A stretch of 64,000 nucleotides of DNA from Mediterraneibacter glycyrrhizinilyticus (GCF_015560805.1 NZ_JADMSO010000005.1:62001-126000), one strand, 5' to 3'. Counted from the first letter of the stretch, positions 45,938 through 56,800 are shown. Program-made: numbers and translations. The notes: generated by a model from the sequence alone, not told the origin.

Positions 45938-46935
45938 TATTGCTCCTCCTTGTGTAAAAGTTTTTTCTTGATCCGAATATCATCTCCGATGATCTTCAGC
46001 ATGATATAGTTGCTTGTGATTCTGGAAAATGACCGCTCCGTGTAAAGATCAGCCAGTGAATCCAGAGATAAATTAGTTGAGATAACCGTTGATCTCCTGC
46101 TTAACAGCCGTTCGTTGAGGCAGGAGAAAAGCTGGGATGCGATAAACGCATTCGTATATTCGGTTCCCAGATCGTCGATGATCAGCAGGTCGCAGTCAAA
46201 AATAGACTCGTACATATTCTGTGCATCGACATCATTTTTGTCAAATGTATGATGCGCCAGTGTGTTAAAAAAGGATGGCGCAGAAAAATACAGGACAGAA
46301 AAACCTTGTTCGATCAGATCGCGAGCAATACAGTTGGAGAGAAATGTCTTTCCTACACCCACATCTCCATAGAGGAACAGGTTTTTGTGTTCTGTTTCAA
46401 AAGTCTTTACAAAATTAAGACAGATCCGGTGTGCTTCGCGCATCACATCTCTGGCAGAACGACCGGAACGCGGGTCTTTGAAGTTCTCGGAATAATAATC
46501 CAGAGAGAATGTATCGAAATTCTCATAGCGGAGAACTCCTGCCAGATTCGACTGACTGTAAAGCAGATCGGAGACCGCTTTTTTGAAGCAGCGGCACTTC
46601 TTGTTATCAATGTAGCCTGTATCTTTGCAGAGGCTGCATTCATACTGCGGTTCCAGATAATCATCAGGAAATCCTGCAGATTTCAGAAGCGCTTTCTTAC
46701 GTTCCCTAAGGATCGCTAGCTCTTCGTGGAGTGAATCCACCGCATGGTCATCTCCGTTTAAAAGCTGTTTTCCGCGCCGGATGGACAGATCGGAGATTGA
46801 TTCGTCCAAAGTACGAAATTCCGGAAGCACCCGACAGACTTCTTCATAATGACTGTTCAGAAGATCATGACTTCTCAGTTGTTTTTGCTCATAACTTCTC
46901 ATGATTGCCTGATATTGTGAATTCTTCAATCCCAC
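45937..46935 (-). CDS. dnaC: DnaC/DnaI-like helicase-loading ATPase
   Basis: The 332-residue protein is an AAA+ ATPase of the DnaC/IstB type: a variable N-terminal region with C-S-L-C-K-D-T-G-Y and C-R-C (possible zinc knuckle, about 105-125), Walker A G-D-V-G-V-G-K-T near 188, and Walker B L-L-I-I-D-D-L-G-T-E near 252. It would load the replicative helicase onto DNA. It is preceded by a DnaD-domain gene only 12 bases upstream, the usual primosome pairing in clostridia, and overlaps prs. Confidence 0.9.
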   Translation of the reverse strand: MGLKNSQYQAIMRSYEQKQLRSHDLLNSHYEEVCRVLPEFRTLDESISDLSIRRGKQLLNGDDHAVDSLHEELAILRERKKALLKSAGFPDDYLEPQYECSLCKDTGYIDNKKCRCFKKAVSDLLYSQSNLAGVLRYENFDTFSLDYYSENFKDPRSGRSARDVMREAHRICLNFVKTFETEHKNLFLYGDVGVGKTFLSNCIARDLIEQGFSVLYFSAPSFFNTLAHHTFDKNDVDAQNMYESIFDCDLLIIDDLGTEYTNAFIASQLFSCLNERLLSRRSTVISTNLSLDSLADLYTERSFSRITSNYIMLKIIGDDIRIKKKLLHKEEQ

Positions 46936-46947
46936 GAAAATACTCCT

Positions 46948-48111
46948 TTAATTGCTGTTTAATAAACGTTCTTCCAATGAATCCATATCATAAGAGCGGC
47001 GGTCAAAATTGTTCAGATTCCGCGCTGCCGGTTTTACACGGGAAACAGCGGCGCTTCGGCTGCGTTCTTTCTGGAATGCAGCATCCAGAGCTGCGATGTC
47101 CTGGATCTTCCTCACCTGCCGGCTGCGCCATTTCTGCAGGATCGAGTCTGTATACTCGAAACTCGGCTGATGTGTCGCAGAGATCGTACGATTGCAGGCT
47201 TCCAGAATAATGTCGAGTGTGAAACCGAATTCTTCGGACCACTTCTTGATATAGGCAAGTTCCGCTTCTCCCGGAGCACGGTTCTTCAGACCGAAAGCGT
47301 TCATGACAGCATAACAGTTCTTGTTATAGTTTACAGAACGTTGCCGTGCTTCTGCGACAGTGCGGACTCCGTCATCAAACCAGGAAAGAGCGACTTTCTG
47401 GATGTAGCGGATGCTCTTATGCCCGTTCTCCACACAGGATTCGATCAGATATTCGATCAGGTCTGCGGACATTCCGAGCGTGTCATAGAAATAGGTGATC
47501 GCATCCATGTCGGTCTTGGTCAATGTCTTTCCTAAATATTGTTCCGCAATGAAGAGCAGAGATTTCAGTTCTTTCTGTGCACGGAAAGAATCCAGCGGAA
47601 TCGGCTGGGCAACCGGAGTCTGTACGGGAACTGCCGAAACGGCAGCGCTCGGAGCAGCTATATCTGAAATCGGGGCGTCCGATGCGGAAACATCCGGCAT
47701 AAATGATGCAGCGGAGGAAATCTCCTCGCCCGGCAGAGCCTCTAAACTCTTTCCTCCTCCCGGTCCCGGTGTAGTCGGCGTGTCCGGTGGTGTCGGATGA
47801 GAGAGCGGCACACAGATCGTCTTCTCAAGAGAAAGACCGATGATCTGGTCGTCTGCATCCTTTTCCAGACTTAAAAGCCCTTCAGATTCCCAATATCTGA
47901 AGGCCCTTAAGATGTCCTTTTCCGTATTGTCCAGGCTGTCCGCGATCGTTGAGATCGTAAGCTGGGAATATGGATCGTCCAGATGTCTTAATAAAAAGAG
48001 ATAGACTTTCACAAATTCTCCGTTCGCTTTACTCATATAATGGTCGATAAAATCATTGGCCACCAGCGTCGCGTTGACTTGGTATTTATTCTTTAAAATC
48101 AATGTCTTCAT
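46948..48111 (-). CDS. DnaD-domain primosomal protein
   Basis: I start at the ATG at 48111 (387 residues), preceded by GGGGAAG; a longer reading to 48192 would include upstream sequence. Residues about 1-100 form a winged-helix region similar to the N-terminal domain of DnaD/DnaB initiation proteins. Residues about 110-190 are a Pro/Ala/Ser-rich linker. The C-terminal half contains DnaD-type helices with Y-I-K-K-W near 298-302 and a tail with F-D-R-R-S-Y-D. It probably helps DnaC load helicase at oriC or at stalled forks. It sits upstream of dnaC and downstream of murC on the same strand. Confidence 0.85.
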   Translation of the reverse strand: MKTLILKNKYQVNATLVANDFIDHYMSKANGEFVKVYLFLLRHLDDPYSQLTISTIADSLDNTEKDILRAFRYWESEGLLSLEKDADDQIIGLSLEKTICVPLSHPTPPDTPTTPGPGGGKSLEALPGEEISSAASFMPDVSASDAPISDIAAPSAAVSAVPVQTPVAQPIPLDSFRAQKELKSLLFIAEQYLGKTLTKTDMDAITYFYDTLGMSADLIEYLIESCVENGHKSIRYIQKVALSWFDDGVRTVAEARQRSVNYNKNCYAVMNAFGLKNRAPGEAELAYIKKWSEEFGFTLDIILEACNRTISATHQPSFEYTDSILQKWRSRQVRKIQDIAALDAAFQKERSRSAAVSRVKPAARNLNNFDRRSYDMDSLEERLLNSN

Positions 48112-48252
48112 GTGATCTTCCCCACTTAATACTCTTAAAATCCCCTTTGGCGTAAGCGTATTATAGCACCGAAAACGAAAGGGAAAAAGCATTTTTTCGG
48201 GGAACGGGCGGTTTTTTTGTAGATAACTCTATGTGGAAAGTGTGGATAACTT

Positions 48253-49629
48253 CTATTTAAGAAGATCTTCCCCAATGTTTACAACATCTCCGGCTCCCAT
48301 AGTTATCAACAAATCTCCTGAAGCACATTGCTCGCCCAGAAAGTGTTCGATCTCCTCGAAGCTGGAAAAATAGTGTGCGTCGGTCCCGAGACGGGCAGCT
48401 TCCTCGGCAAGATCTTTGGAAGAGATCCCAAGTGTATCTGTCTCCCGCGCCGCGAAAATATCTGCCAGAACAAGATGGTCGGCATGGGAAAGCGCTTCGG
48501 CGAACTCGTGGAAAAATGCTTTTGTCCGGGTGTAAGTATGCGGCTGGAATACACACCACAGTTCGTTGTGCGGATAGTGTTTGGCAGCCTGCAGTGTGGC
48601 GGCGATCTCCGTCGGATGGTGGGCATAATCGTCAATGATGATCACGCCGTCCTTTGTTCCTTTATATTCGAAACGGCGGTCGGTCCCGGTGAAAGAGAGC
48701 AGCCCTTTCCGGGTCGTCTCAAGCGGGATCTCGAGAAGATCTGCCGTGGCGATCGATGCCAGCGCATTGGAAACATTGTGTCTGCCCGGAACGGATAATG
48801 TGATATGTCCGGCAGGCTCTCCGTGGCGCAGCAGGTCGAATGACGCGCAGCCTTTCTCATCGAACGCGATATTTTCAGCGCTGTAATCGAAATCCTTGGA
48901 AAAACCATAGGTTATGATACGACAGGAAAGTCCGTCATAAATTTCCGGATAGTTGTCGATCTCTCCGTTGATCACCAGTGTTCCGTCGTCAGGAAGCAGG
49001 GCTGCAAACTGATGGAACGAATGACGGATGTCTTCTAAGTCTTTGAAAAAATCCAGATGATCCGCTTCGATATTCAGAATGATCCCGATCTTCGGGAAGA
49101 AGTTCAAAAAGCTGTTCGTATATTCACATGCTTCGGTAATGAATGTTTCTGATTTTCCCACGCGGATATTTCCGCCGATCGCTTTTAAGATACCGCCGAC
49201 GGAAATGGTCGGATCCAGATCAGCCTCCAGAAGCACATGGGAGATCATAGAGGTTGTGGTCGTCTTTCCGTGCGTACCGGAAACGGCGATCGGTGTATCA
49301 TAATTCTTCATCAGCTGACCGAGCAGTTCGGCGCGGGTCAGCATCGGAATCTTCTTGGCAACCGCTTCGATCAGTTCCGCATTGTCGCGGCGGATCGCGG
49401 CAGTATAAACGACGCAGTCGATACCATCAATAATATTGGAAGCTTTCTGCCCATAAAAAATGTGGGCGCCCATTTCTTCGAGTTTCTTTGTCAGAGGTGA
49501 TTCTTTTGCGTCTGATCCGGAAACCGTGAATCCTTCTTCCAGCAGGATCTCGGCGAGTCCGCTCATGCTGATGCCGCCGATTCCGATGAAATGGATATGG
49601 ATCGGTTTGTTGAAATCAATCTTATACAT
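48253..49629 (-). CDS. murC: UDP-N-acetylmuramate--L-alanine ligase
   Basis: MurC adds the first amino acid of the peptidoglycan stem. The 458-residue protein shows the N-terminal Rossmann motif G-I-G-G-I-S-M-S-G-L-A, the ATP loop S-G-T-H-G-K-T-T-T near 116-124, the central E-A-D-H-L-D motif near 193 and the C-terminal D-D-Y-A-H-H-P-T-E near 330, all diagnostic of MurC. On the minus strand a GTATAAT element lies about 60 bases upstream of the start. The dnaD gene follows 141 bases downstream. Confidence 0.96.
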   Translation of the reverse strand: MYKIDFNKPIHIHFIGIGGISMSGLAEILLEEGFTVSGSDAKESPLTKKLEEMGAHIFYGQKASNIIDGIDCVVYTAAIRRDNAELIEAVAKKIPMLTRAELLGQLMKNYDTPIAVSGTHGKTTTTSMISHVLLEADLDPTISVGGILKAIGGNIRVGKSETFITEACEYTNSFLNFFPKIGIILNIEADHLDFFKDLEDIRHSFHQFAALLPDDGTLVINGEIDNYPEIYDGLSCRIITYGFSKDFDYSAENIAFDEKGCASFDLLRHGEPAGHITLSVPGRHNVSNALASIATADLLEIPLETTRKGLLSFTGTDRRFEYKGTKDGVIIIDDYAHHPTEIAATLQAAKHYPHNELWCVFQPHTYTRTKAFFHEFAEALSHADHLVLADIFAARETDTLGISSKDLAEEAARLGTDAHYFSSFEEIEHFLGEQCASGDLLITMGAGDVVNIGEDLLK

Positions 49630-49763
49630 GAATAAATCCCTTCTTTTTTTGTGTTGGGGTCATAAATTCCCTTAGTCCTTTATATTATACTATATATAGA
49701 GAAAAATTAAAGTGAATCTTTTTGTTCATAGTCAACAAAAAGAAGAAAAATCTATGTTAAAAA

Positions 49764-49803
49764 TTGTGAAAAATGTTCACAAAAAGAAAAAGTATGGTAT
49801 AAT
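49764..49803 (+). promoter_or_regulatory. Promoter and palindrome upstream of the second glgC
   Basis: TATAAT at 49798-49803 with TTCACA at 49776-49781 gives a 16-base spacer. A perfect inverted repeat, TTGTGAAAAATGTTCACAA (49764-49782), covers the -35 element. It resembles Rex-type (redox) or CRP/FNR-type operators, but its spacing is one base longer than either standard site. A second inverted repeat, CTTTTTGTT/AACAAAAAG, lies at 49718-49742. Confidence 0.55.
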
Positions 49804-49834
49804 GTAAGCAATTAACTTGAAATGGGGTGACAAC

Positions 49835-51109
49835 ATGATGAAGAAAGAGATGATTGCCATGCTTCTCGCAGGAGGACAAGGCAGCCGGCTCGGTGTTCTG
49901 ACAGCAAAGGTGGCGAAGCCGGCGGTTGCATTTGGCGGGAAGTATCGGATCATTGATTTCCCGCTCAGCAACTGTATCAACTCGGGGATCGATACCGTAG
50001 GCGTTCTGACACAGTATCAGCCATTGCGTCTGAATACGCATATCGGAATCGGGATCCCGTGGGATCTGGACCGGAATGTGGGAGGTGTTTCGATTCTTCC
50101 GCCGTACGAGAAAAGCTCCAACAGCGAATGGTACACCGGAACGGCGAATGCGATCTATCAGAATCTGGATTATATGGAACAGTATAATCCGGATTATGTG
50201 CTGATCCTGTCGGGAGATCATATTTATAAGATGGATTACGAGGTAATGCTTGATTTCCATAAAGCAAATAAAGCGGATGTCACGATCGCGGCGATGCCGG
50301 TTCCGATCGAGGAAGCCAGTCGGTTCGGGATCGTCGTGACGGATTCTGACAGCAAGATCAGTGAATTTGAGGAGAAGCCGGAGCATCCGAGCAGTAATCT
50401 GGCATCGATGGGAATTTACATTTTCAACTGGTCGGTTTTGAAAGAGGCACTGATCCGGCTGAAAGACCAGCCGAACTGCGATTTCGGAAAGCACATCATT
50501 CCGTACTGCCACAGCAAAGGGGACAGGCTGTTTGCATATGAGTACAACGGCTATTGGAAAGATGTGGGAACGCTCAGTTCTTATTGGGAAGCGAATATGG
50601 AGCTGATCGATATCATTCCGGAGTTCAATCTTTACGAAGAATTTTGGAAGATTTATACCAACAGTGCAAATCTGCCCCCGCAGTATATTTCGGACCGGGC
50701 AGTTGTTGACCGCTGTATCATCAGCAACGGCACGGAGATTTACGGGGAAGTACATAGTTCCGTGCTCGGAGCAGGCGTGACGATAGGCGAAGGAAGCGTG
50801 ATCCGTGATTCGATCATCATGCGGGATGTGGAGATCGGTAAGAACTGCGTGATCGAAAAAGCGATCATCGCGGAGAATACAAAGATCGGGGACAACGTAA
50901 CGATCGGAATCGGTGCGGATGTTCCGAACCGGATGAAGCCGAATATTTACAACGGCAGACTGGCGACGATCGGAGAGAATTCCGTCGTGCCGTCCGGAGT
51001 ACAGATCGGAAAGAATACTGCGATCAGCGGAGTGACAGCGGAAGAGGACTATGCCGGCGGAGTGCTTGCAAGCGGAGAGACATTGATAAAGGCAGGTGAG
51101 AGGGTATGA
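49835..51109 (+). CDS. glgC: Glucose-1-phosphate adenylyltransferase GlgC (copy 2)
   Basis: The start is the first of two ATGs after GGGGTG, giving 424 residues. The loop L-A-G-G-Q-G-S-R-L, the [15 protein letters not shown] region, the catalytic Asp in S-G-D-H-I-Y-K-M and F-E-E-K-P are all intact, and a long C-terminal beta helix follows. It is about 45 residues longer than the copy at 24839-25978 and differs in the glucose-site region (I-P-W-D-L against R-R-W-G-L). Its end overlaps the second glgD by four bases, so the pair is translationally coupled. Confidence 0.94.
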   Translation: MMKKEMIAMLLAGGQGSRLGVLTAKVAKPAVAFGGKYRIIDFPLSNCINSGIDTVGVLTQYQPLRLNTHIGIGIPWDLDRNVGGVSILPPYEKSSNSEWYTGTANAIYQNLDYMEQYNPDYVLILSGDHIYKMDYEVMLDFHKANKADVTIAAMPVPIEEASRFGIVVTDSDSKISEFEEKPEHPSSNLASMGIYIFNWSVLKEALIRLKDQPNCDFGKHIIPYCHSKGDRLFAYEYNGYWKDVGTLSSYWEANMELIDIIPEFNLYEEFWKIYTNSANLPPQYISDRAVVDRCIISNGTEIYGEVHSSVLGAGVTIGEGSVIRDSIIMRDVEIGKNCVIEKAIIAENTKIGDNVTIGIGADVPNRMKPNIYNGRLATIGENSVVPSGVQIGKNTAISGVTAEEDYAGGVLASGETLIKAGERV

Positions 51110-52224
51110 GAGCAGTAGGTTTGATCCTCGCAGGGGGAAGTACAAAGCGGATGCAGCAGCTGACGGACCGCAGAGCGGCGGCAGCGATGCCGATTGCATC
51201 CAGTTACCGGGCAATCGATTTTGCACTGAGTAATATGACGAATTCGCATATCCAGCGTGTAGCTGTACTGACGCAGTACAATGCCCGTTCGTTAAACGAA
51301 CATCTCAATTCTTCAAAATGGTGGGATTTCGGGCGAAAGCAGGGCGGTTTGTATGTGTTTACACCGACGATTACCGTGGACAACGGATACTGGTACCGCG
51401 GAACGGCAGATGCGATCTATCAGAATCTGGATTTTTTGAAACGGTGTCATGAGCCGTATGTGATTATTACATCCGCGGATGCGGTGTACAAGCTGGATTA
51501 TAATAAAGTATTGGAATATCATATCGCCAAAAAAGCGGACATTACCGTTGTTGTAAAAGATATGGAACCGAATGAGGATGTGACGAGGTTCGGAACGGTG
51601 CGGATGAACGAGTCTGCCCGGATCGAAGAATTTGAGGAAAAACCGATGGTCGCAAAGTCTCATACGGTCTCAACCGGAATTTATGTGATCCGCAGAAGAC
51701 AGTTGATCGATCTGATCGAGCACAGCGCCGAAGAAGAGCGGTACGATTTTGTCAACGATATTTTGATCCGTTATAAGAATCTGAAAAAGATTTACGGATA
51801 TAAGATCCATAATTACTGGAGCAATATTTCCACAGTGGATTCCTACTACAAGACCAATATGGATTTCCTGAAATCGGATGTGCGGAACTATTTCTTTAAA
51901 GAACTTCCGGCAGTGTATTCCAAGGTAAGCGACCAGCCGCCGGCAAAATATAATCCGGGTGCGGTCGTGAAAAACAGTCTGGTAGGAAGCGGAAGCATCA
52001 TCAACGGAACTGTGGAGAATTCAGTTCTTTTCAAGAAAGTGTTTGTTGGAAATAACTGTGTTATAAAGAATTCGATCATTTTGAATGACGTATATCTCGG
52101 AGATAATACCTATATTGAGAACTGCATTGTGGAAAGCAGAGATACGATCCGCGCCAATACAAGACATGTCGGTGAAGAGGGCGTCAAAGTGGTTGTAGAG
52201 AAGAACGAGAGATATACCTTATAG
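51106..52224 (+). CDS. glgD: GlgD-type glycogen biosynthesis protein (copy 2)
   Basis: The 372-residue protein has the pyrophosphorylase fold with [14 protein letters not shown] and a C-terminal beta helix. Unlike copy 1 it keeps L-A-G-G-S in the first loop, but the usual catalytic S-G-D-H-I-Y is S-A-D-A-V-Y, and the lysine-proline motif after the loop is replaced by A-A-A-A-M-P. It is therefore more likely a regulatory partner of the overlapping GlgC. spoVG follows 46 bases later. Confidence 0.9.
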   Translation: MRAVGLILAGGSTKRMQQLTDRRAAAAMPIASSYRAIDFALSNMTNSHIQRVAVLTQYNARSLNEHLNSSKWWDFGRKQGGLYVFTPTITVDNGYWYRGTADAIYQNLDFLKRCHEPYVIITSADAVYKLDYNKVLEYHIAKKADITVVVKDMEPNEDVTRFGTVRMNESARIEEFEEKPMVAKSHTVSTGIYVIRRRQLIDLIEHSAEEERYDFVNDILIRYKNLKKIYGYKIHNYWSNISTVDSYYKTNMDFLKSDVRNYFFKELPAVYSKVSDQPPAKYNPGAVVKNSLVGSGSIINGTVENSVLFKKVFVGNNCVIKNSIILNDVYLGDNTYIENCIVESRDTIRANTRHVGEEGVKVVVEKNERYTL

Positions 52225-52270
52225 AGCACTCCTTAAGGGGGAGGGCGGACAGCGAAAGGAGACAGGACAT

Positions 52271-52558
52271 ATGAAGATCACAGATGTGCGTGTTAGAAGA
52301 GTTGCAAAAGAGGGAAAATTAAAAGCAGTTGTTTCCATTACAATTGATGATGAATTTGTAGTTCATGACATTAAGGTGATTGAGGGCGAGAAAGGGCTGT
52401 TCATCGCTATGCCGAGCAAAAAGGCTCTGGACGGAGAATATCGCGATATAGCACATCCGATCAATTCAAGCACCAGAGAGAAAATTCAGGGAACGATCCT
52501 GGAACGTTACAAAGAAGTTCTGGAAGAGGAACCGGAGATGGCAGCGGAAGAGATTTGA
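52271..52558 (+). CDS. spoVG: Septation/regulatory protein SpoVG
   Basis: The 95-residue protein is a clear Spo[12 protein letters not shown] start, [21 protein letters not shown] and G-L-F-I-A-M-P-S-K with the following helix, which bears the nucleic-acid-binding basic residues. In Firmicutes SpoVG binds RNA or DNA and affects sporulation, septation and virulence genes. It follows glgCD behind GAAAGGAGACAGG and ends at its own terminator. Its presence fits a sporulating lineage but does not prove sporulation. Confidence 0.95.
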   Translation: MKITDVRVRRVAKEGKLKAVVSITIDDEFVVHDIKVIEGEKGLFIAMPSKKALDGEYRDIAHPINSSTREKIQGTILERYKEVLEEEPEMAAEEI

Positions 52559-52579
52559 ACGGATCATAAAAGAATTGTG

Positions 52580-52610
52580 CCCGGGAGTGTGAAAAACTCC
52601 CGGGATTTTT
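52580..52610 (+). terminator. Terminator after spoVG
   Basis: A perfect CCCGGGAGT/ACTCCCGGG stem is followed by ATTTTT. It directly abuts the 3-prime end of the convergent MerR gene. Confidence 0.92.
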
Positions 52611-53592
52611 AGTTTACGATACCGGTTCCGAACAGGGCGGCGATTTCTCCGTGATGAAGCGCACAAAGATCCATATAGCCGCCGAGCTGCTCGGAAAGCC
52701 GTGAGAAGATGTCAGCGCCGTCGTCTGAGAGCAGCCAGTCGTAAATCTGATCGCAGCAAAGATGGATGTTGCGGTAATAGTCGGAGAAACGTGGGCTGAG
52801 TTCTGTCATCAGGGAGTTAAAATCCGAGTCATAAAGCCGGGTCAGCGGCAGCGTGTGGGTGTGATAGTCCTGCTTCCAGGTCATGGCAAATGCATCGCTT
52901 TCGGAACAGTCGGCGATCCATTGGCAGGCTTTTCGCACATAGGCGGGCATCGTTTCCTGCGTGAGCATAGCGATTTCTTCGATGTGCCGGGTGCGAAGCT
53001 GCAGCTCATGGTCTAATTGTTCGGCTGTCAGAGAGTAGAGATAGTCTTTCATCGTCAGAAGTGTTCCGGACGGAACTTTTGCGGTCTCTTTTTGCAGTTT
53101 ATCCCAGAGATACTTCTGGTATTCGCTCATCGTGATGCCGTTTAAGAACGGTCCCCACAGATAAAGGCTGATCAGGTTGACGTCGCTGTCCAGATCCGGC
53201 GGAAGCGCCACCGTGCTGTCAGGAAAATCCGTGCAAAATACGGCGTCAGAGAACGCTTCGCTGGAGACGAACACCGGAAGCTTGTCGTAAAGCCTCTGGA
53301 GGCTTCCGATCTTGCGGGTCAGCAGCTCCTGCTCTTTTTGAAGCTTTTCCATCTGTTTTTTGATGTAGATATAAGCGGAAGTCGGATGCTTTAAGATCGC
53401 ATGAATGTCCTTGATCGAAAAGTCGGCGCGGCGAAGCTGCTGGAGCATTTTCAGACGTTCCACATCATCCTCCGAAAAAATGTAATATCCGTTGGATGGA
53501 TCGGTCTTTGGCGTCAGAAAATGTTCTTCTATATAGAAATGAATGGTTCGCTTGTTCAGTCCTGTTTTCTGTATAATTTCTTTTAATCTCAT
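52609..53592 (-). CDS. MerR-family transcriptional regulator
   Basis: Residues 1-70 are a MerR winged helix-turn-helix (L-K-E-I-I-Q-K-T-G-L-N-K-R-T-I-H-F-Y-I-E-E and S-E-D-D-V-E-R-L-K), followed by a coiled coil near 80-115. The remaining 210 residues are a mostly helical effector domain that I do not recognise and that is longer than the metal-binding tail of classical MerR. No Cys cluster is seen, so an organic ligand is more likely than a metal. It diverges from the four-domain redox fusion gene, whose promoter has the long spacer typical of MerR targets. Confidence 0.87.
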   Translation of the reverse strand: MRLKEIIQKTGLNKRTIHFYIEEHFLTPKTDPSNGYYIFSEDDVERLKMLQQLRRADFSIKDIHAILKHPTSAYIYIKKQMEKLQKEQELLTRKIGSLQRLYDKLPVFVSSEAFSDAVFCTDFPDSTVALPPDLDSDVNLISLYLWGPFLNGITMSEYQKYLWDKLQKETAKVPSGTLLTMKDYLYSLTAEQLDHELQLRTRHIEEIAMLTQETMPAYVRKACQWIADCSESDAFAMTWKQDYHTHTLPLTRLYDSDFNSLMTELSPRFSDYYRNIHLCCDQIYDWLLSDDGADIFSRLSEQLGGYMDLCALHHGEIAALFGTGIVN

Positions 53593-53620
53593 AGCACGCT
53601 CCGATCTATAAAATGAAAGC

Positions 53621-53635
53621 GTTCCGTTACGGAAC
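53621..53635. promoter_or_regulatory. Palindrome in the merR leader
   Basis: GTTCCGTTACGGAAC is an inverted repeat with six-base arms, 29-43 bases upstream of the MerR start. On the minus strand a TATAAT element lies at 53658-53663, so the palindrome falls just after the predicted transcript start. It may be an operator for self-regulation. Confidence 0.5.
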
Positions 53636-53732
53636 TGTTTTGTGATAGATTTTCTTTATTATAGCATAAAACATGTTCGGTTTTTGTTAAAAATGCATAA
53701 AAATGTCGGGGGAATATCGTTGGAAGTATGAA

Positions 53733-53763
53733 TAGACAGTACACTTTGGGAACGTGATATATT
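53733..53763 (+). promoter_or_regulatory. MerR-type promoter of the redox fusion gene
   Basis: TAGACA (53733-53738) and TATATT (53758-53763) are 19 bases apart, with TG before the -10 element. A 19-20 base spacer is the hallmark of promoters that MerR proteins activate by untwisting the DNA. No strong palindrome is seen in the spacer, so the match is suggestive. Confidence 0.5.
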
Positions 53764-53816
53764 AACAATAGCAGACGAAGCGTGAAATTATTTTTATCAA
53801 AACGGGAGGTAATGTG

Positions 53817-56800
53817 ATGTATCAGAAATTATTTACGCCAATCAAAATCCGCAGTATGGAATTGAAAAACCGTATTGTACTTCCGGCAATGGGAACGAAG
53901 TTTTCCGGAAAGACCAGTTATGTGACCGATCAGTTGATCGATTATCATGTTGCCAGAGTCAAAGGCGGAACAGGACTCAGTATCGTGGAAGTGTGCAGTG
54001 TACATTCGCCGAGCGCACCGCGCGGATTCCTCTCTATTTCAGAGGATTGTTATATACCGGGGATGAAACGGCTGACGGATGCGATCCATGAGAACGGCGG
54101 TAAAGCAGGACTGCAGCTCTGGCAGGGCAGCATCTGTGTCGGCATGGATCCGACCGCGCAGATCCTCGTTGCAAGCGATATGCCGATGAGACCGGGACTG
54201 ACGCTGCCGGGAATCACAAAAGAGCAGATCGCCGAAGTGGTGGAATGTTATGGAAAAGCGGCAGCCCGTGCAAAAGAAGCGGGATTTGACTGCGTGGAAC
54301 TGCATATGGCGCACAATTATCTGCCGCATTCGTTCTTATCCGGCGGAATCAATCATCGAACCGACGAGTACGGCGGAAGCCTGGAAAATCGCAGCAGATT
54401 CCCGCTGGAGGTCATCCGTGCGGTCCGCGCGAATATTCCGGAAGATATGCCGGTATTTATGAGGATCGATGCGCATGACGATTATCTGGAAAATGGTCTG
54501 ACGATCGAAGAAGTGATCGAATTCTGTAAGATGGCAAAAGAGGCGGGCGTTGATGTGCTTGACGTTTCCCGTGGAAATGTTATTTCCGCAGGAAATAAAT
54601 TTGAAGTACCGCCGATCGATCTGCCGAGAGGATTTAATATCGATAATGCGGCACGGATCCGTAAAGAGACCGGAATGCTGACGATCGGCGTAGGACGTAT
54701 CAACACCGCTGCATTTGCGGAAGAGATTCTGGAAGCGGATAAAGTGGATATGGTCGTGATGGGACGTGCACAGCTGGCAGATCCGGATTTTGTAACGAAA
54801 TCAAAAGAGGGACGGCTTGACGAGATCAATTATTGTGTGGGATGTGATCAGGGATGTCTGGACGGATTTGCCAATACCGATTGTCCGCATATCACCTGTC
54901 TTCGCAATCCGGCAGTCGGAAGAGAGAAAGAATGCGAGATCCTGCCGGCCGAGAAACCGGAGACGGTACTGATCGCAGGCGGCGGAATCGCCGGACTGGA
55001 AGCGGCGATCGTATTGAAACAGAGAGGACATCTGCCGATTTTGTGCGAGGCGACCGATCGTCTCGGCGGACAGTTCCGGACCGCAGGAGAAGCGCCGCGT
55101 AAAGAAGAGATGAAACAGGCAGTGATCGCGATGGCGCATCAGGCAGAAAAACTGGGTGTGGAAATTCGCCTGAATACACCGGTGACGCCGGAGCTGATCA
55201 AGGAAATCCACCCGCATACGGTGATCAATGCGATCGGTGCGGTCCCGATCATTCCGAATATTCCGGGAGCAGATCTTCCGTTCGTATTGAATTCTCACGA
55301 TGTTCTGGACGGAACACAGACCGCATCCGGCAACGTGGTCGTGATCGGCGGCGGTATGGTCGGTATGGAAGTGGCAGAATATCTGGCAGAAAAAGGCTGT
55401 AAAGTGACAGATCTGGAAATGCTCAAAGAGTTCTGCGCAGATATGGGAAGCGCGAGAAAAACTTGCGTGACAGAGAGTGTTTATGCGATGGGAATCACAC
55501 CGGTGACGGAAGTGACGGTGACAGAGATCAAAGACGGTATGGTCATCGGTACAAAGGACGGCGAGACTGTGACGTATCCGTGTGATTACGCGGTGATGGC
55601 AGTCGGTTCCAGATCCAGAGACGGAAGCGCATTGGAAGCAGCCAGCCTGGAAATCGGATGCGGATATTTTACCGTCGGAGACGCGGGACTTGCAAGACGC
55701 GCGCTGGATGCGGTAAGAGAAGCGTTTGACGTGGCGATCACATTTGATAAACCGGAAGTACATAAAGACGCAGTGAAGCCGAAAAAGATCGTGTTCGTAA
55801 CCGGAGCGACCGGAAAGATGGGACAGGAGACGATGAAACAGCTTCTGGCTCGGAGTAGCCGGTTTAAAGTAAGGATCCTTGCACGTGCTTCTGCGAAGAA
55901 CAAAGCTCTTTTGAAGAAATATATGTGTCCGGCACTGGAAATCGTATGGGGCGATATGGCAGATTACGATACCATTTTGAAATGCGTGACAGGAGCTTCC
56001 TATGTGCTGCACATCGGCGCGATGGTATCTCCGATGGCAGATGACTATCCGGAAGATACATTGAAGACAAACATCGGATCTACGTTAAATATCATCAAGG
56101 CGATCAAAGCACAGCCGGATCCGGATGCCGTACATTTCGCGTATGTCGCAACGGTGGCAATGACCGGACAACGTCTGGAGCCGATCCAGTTCGGACGTGT
56201 GGGAGATCCGATCAATCCGTCGATCTTTGATTACTACGGATTATCGAAAGTATTTTCCGAGTGGTCTGTATTTGACAGCGGACTGAAACACTGGGTATCC
56301 ATCCGTCAGACCGGACAGCATCCGAGCGCGAAAGAAGCCGGAGATCTGCCGATCGTGACACATCAGCCGCCGAACAACGTGCTGGAGTGGAGTACCGCGA
56401 TCGAATCCGGAATCTGTATGGCAAACCTGTGTGAAGACTGGGTACCGGAAAGCTTCTGGAGAAAGGCATACAACCTGTCCAGCGGTAAAGATTACCGACT
56501 GACCACATGGGAACTGATGGATATCAACTTAGGCGCATTCGGCATGGGATTAAAAGACGTGCAGGATTCCCGAATGATGGCGAAATACAATTTCCACGGT
56601 CATTATTATACCGATTCCGATCTGCTCGACGATATTTTACATTTCCGGTGCATCCCGGCAGACCAGTATTGGGCCGGCGTGCGTGAAGAAATGCGGCGCA
56701 TGGCGGCAAATCCGCTGATCCGTGCAGGATTCCCGACCGCGGAGCAGATGTTTGCACATAATAAAGAAGTGGGCAGCAAACGGATGGGAACTTACTGGAT

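Noticed and set aside
49757-51226. A 489-codon minus-strand open frame opposite the second glgC
   Set aside because: Antisense shadow; no family likeness, and it covers the promoter of glgC.
54801-56012. A 403-codon minus-strand open frame inside the redox fusion gene
   Set aside because: Shadow of the OYE/FAD coding sequence with Cys/His-rich, non-protein-like composition.
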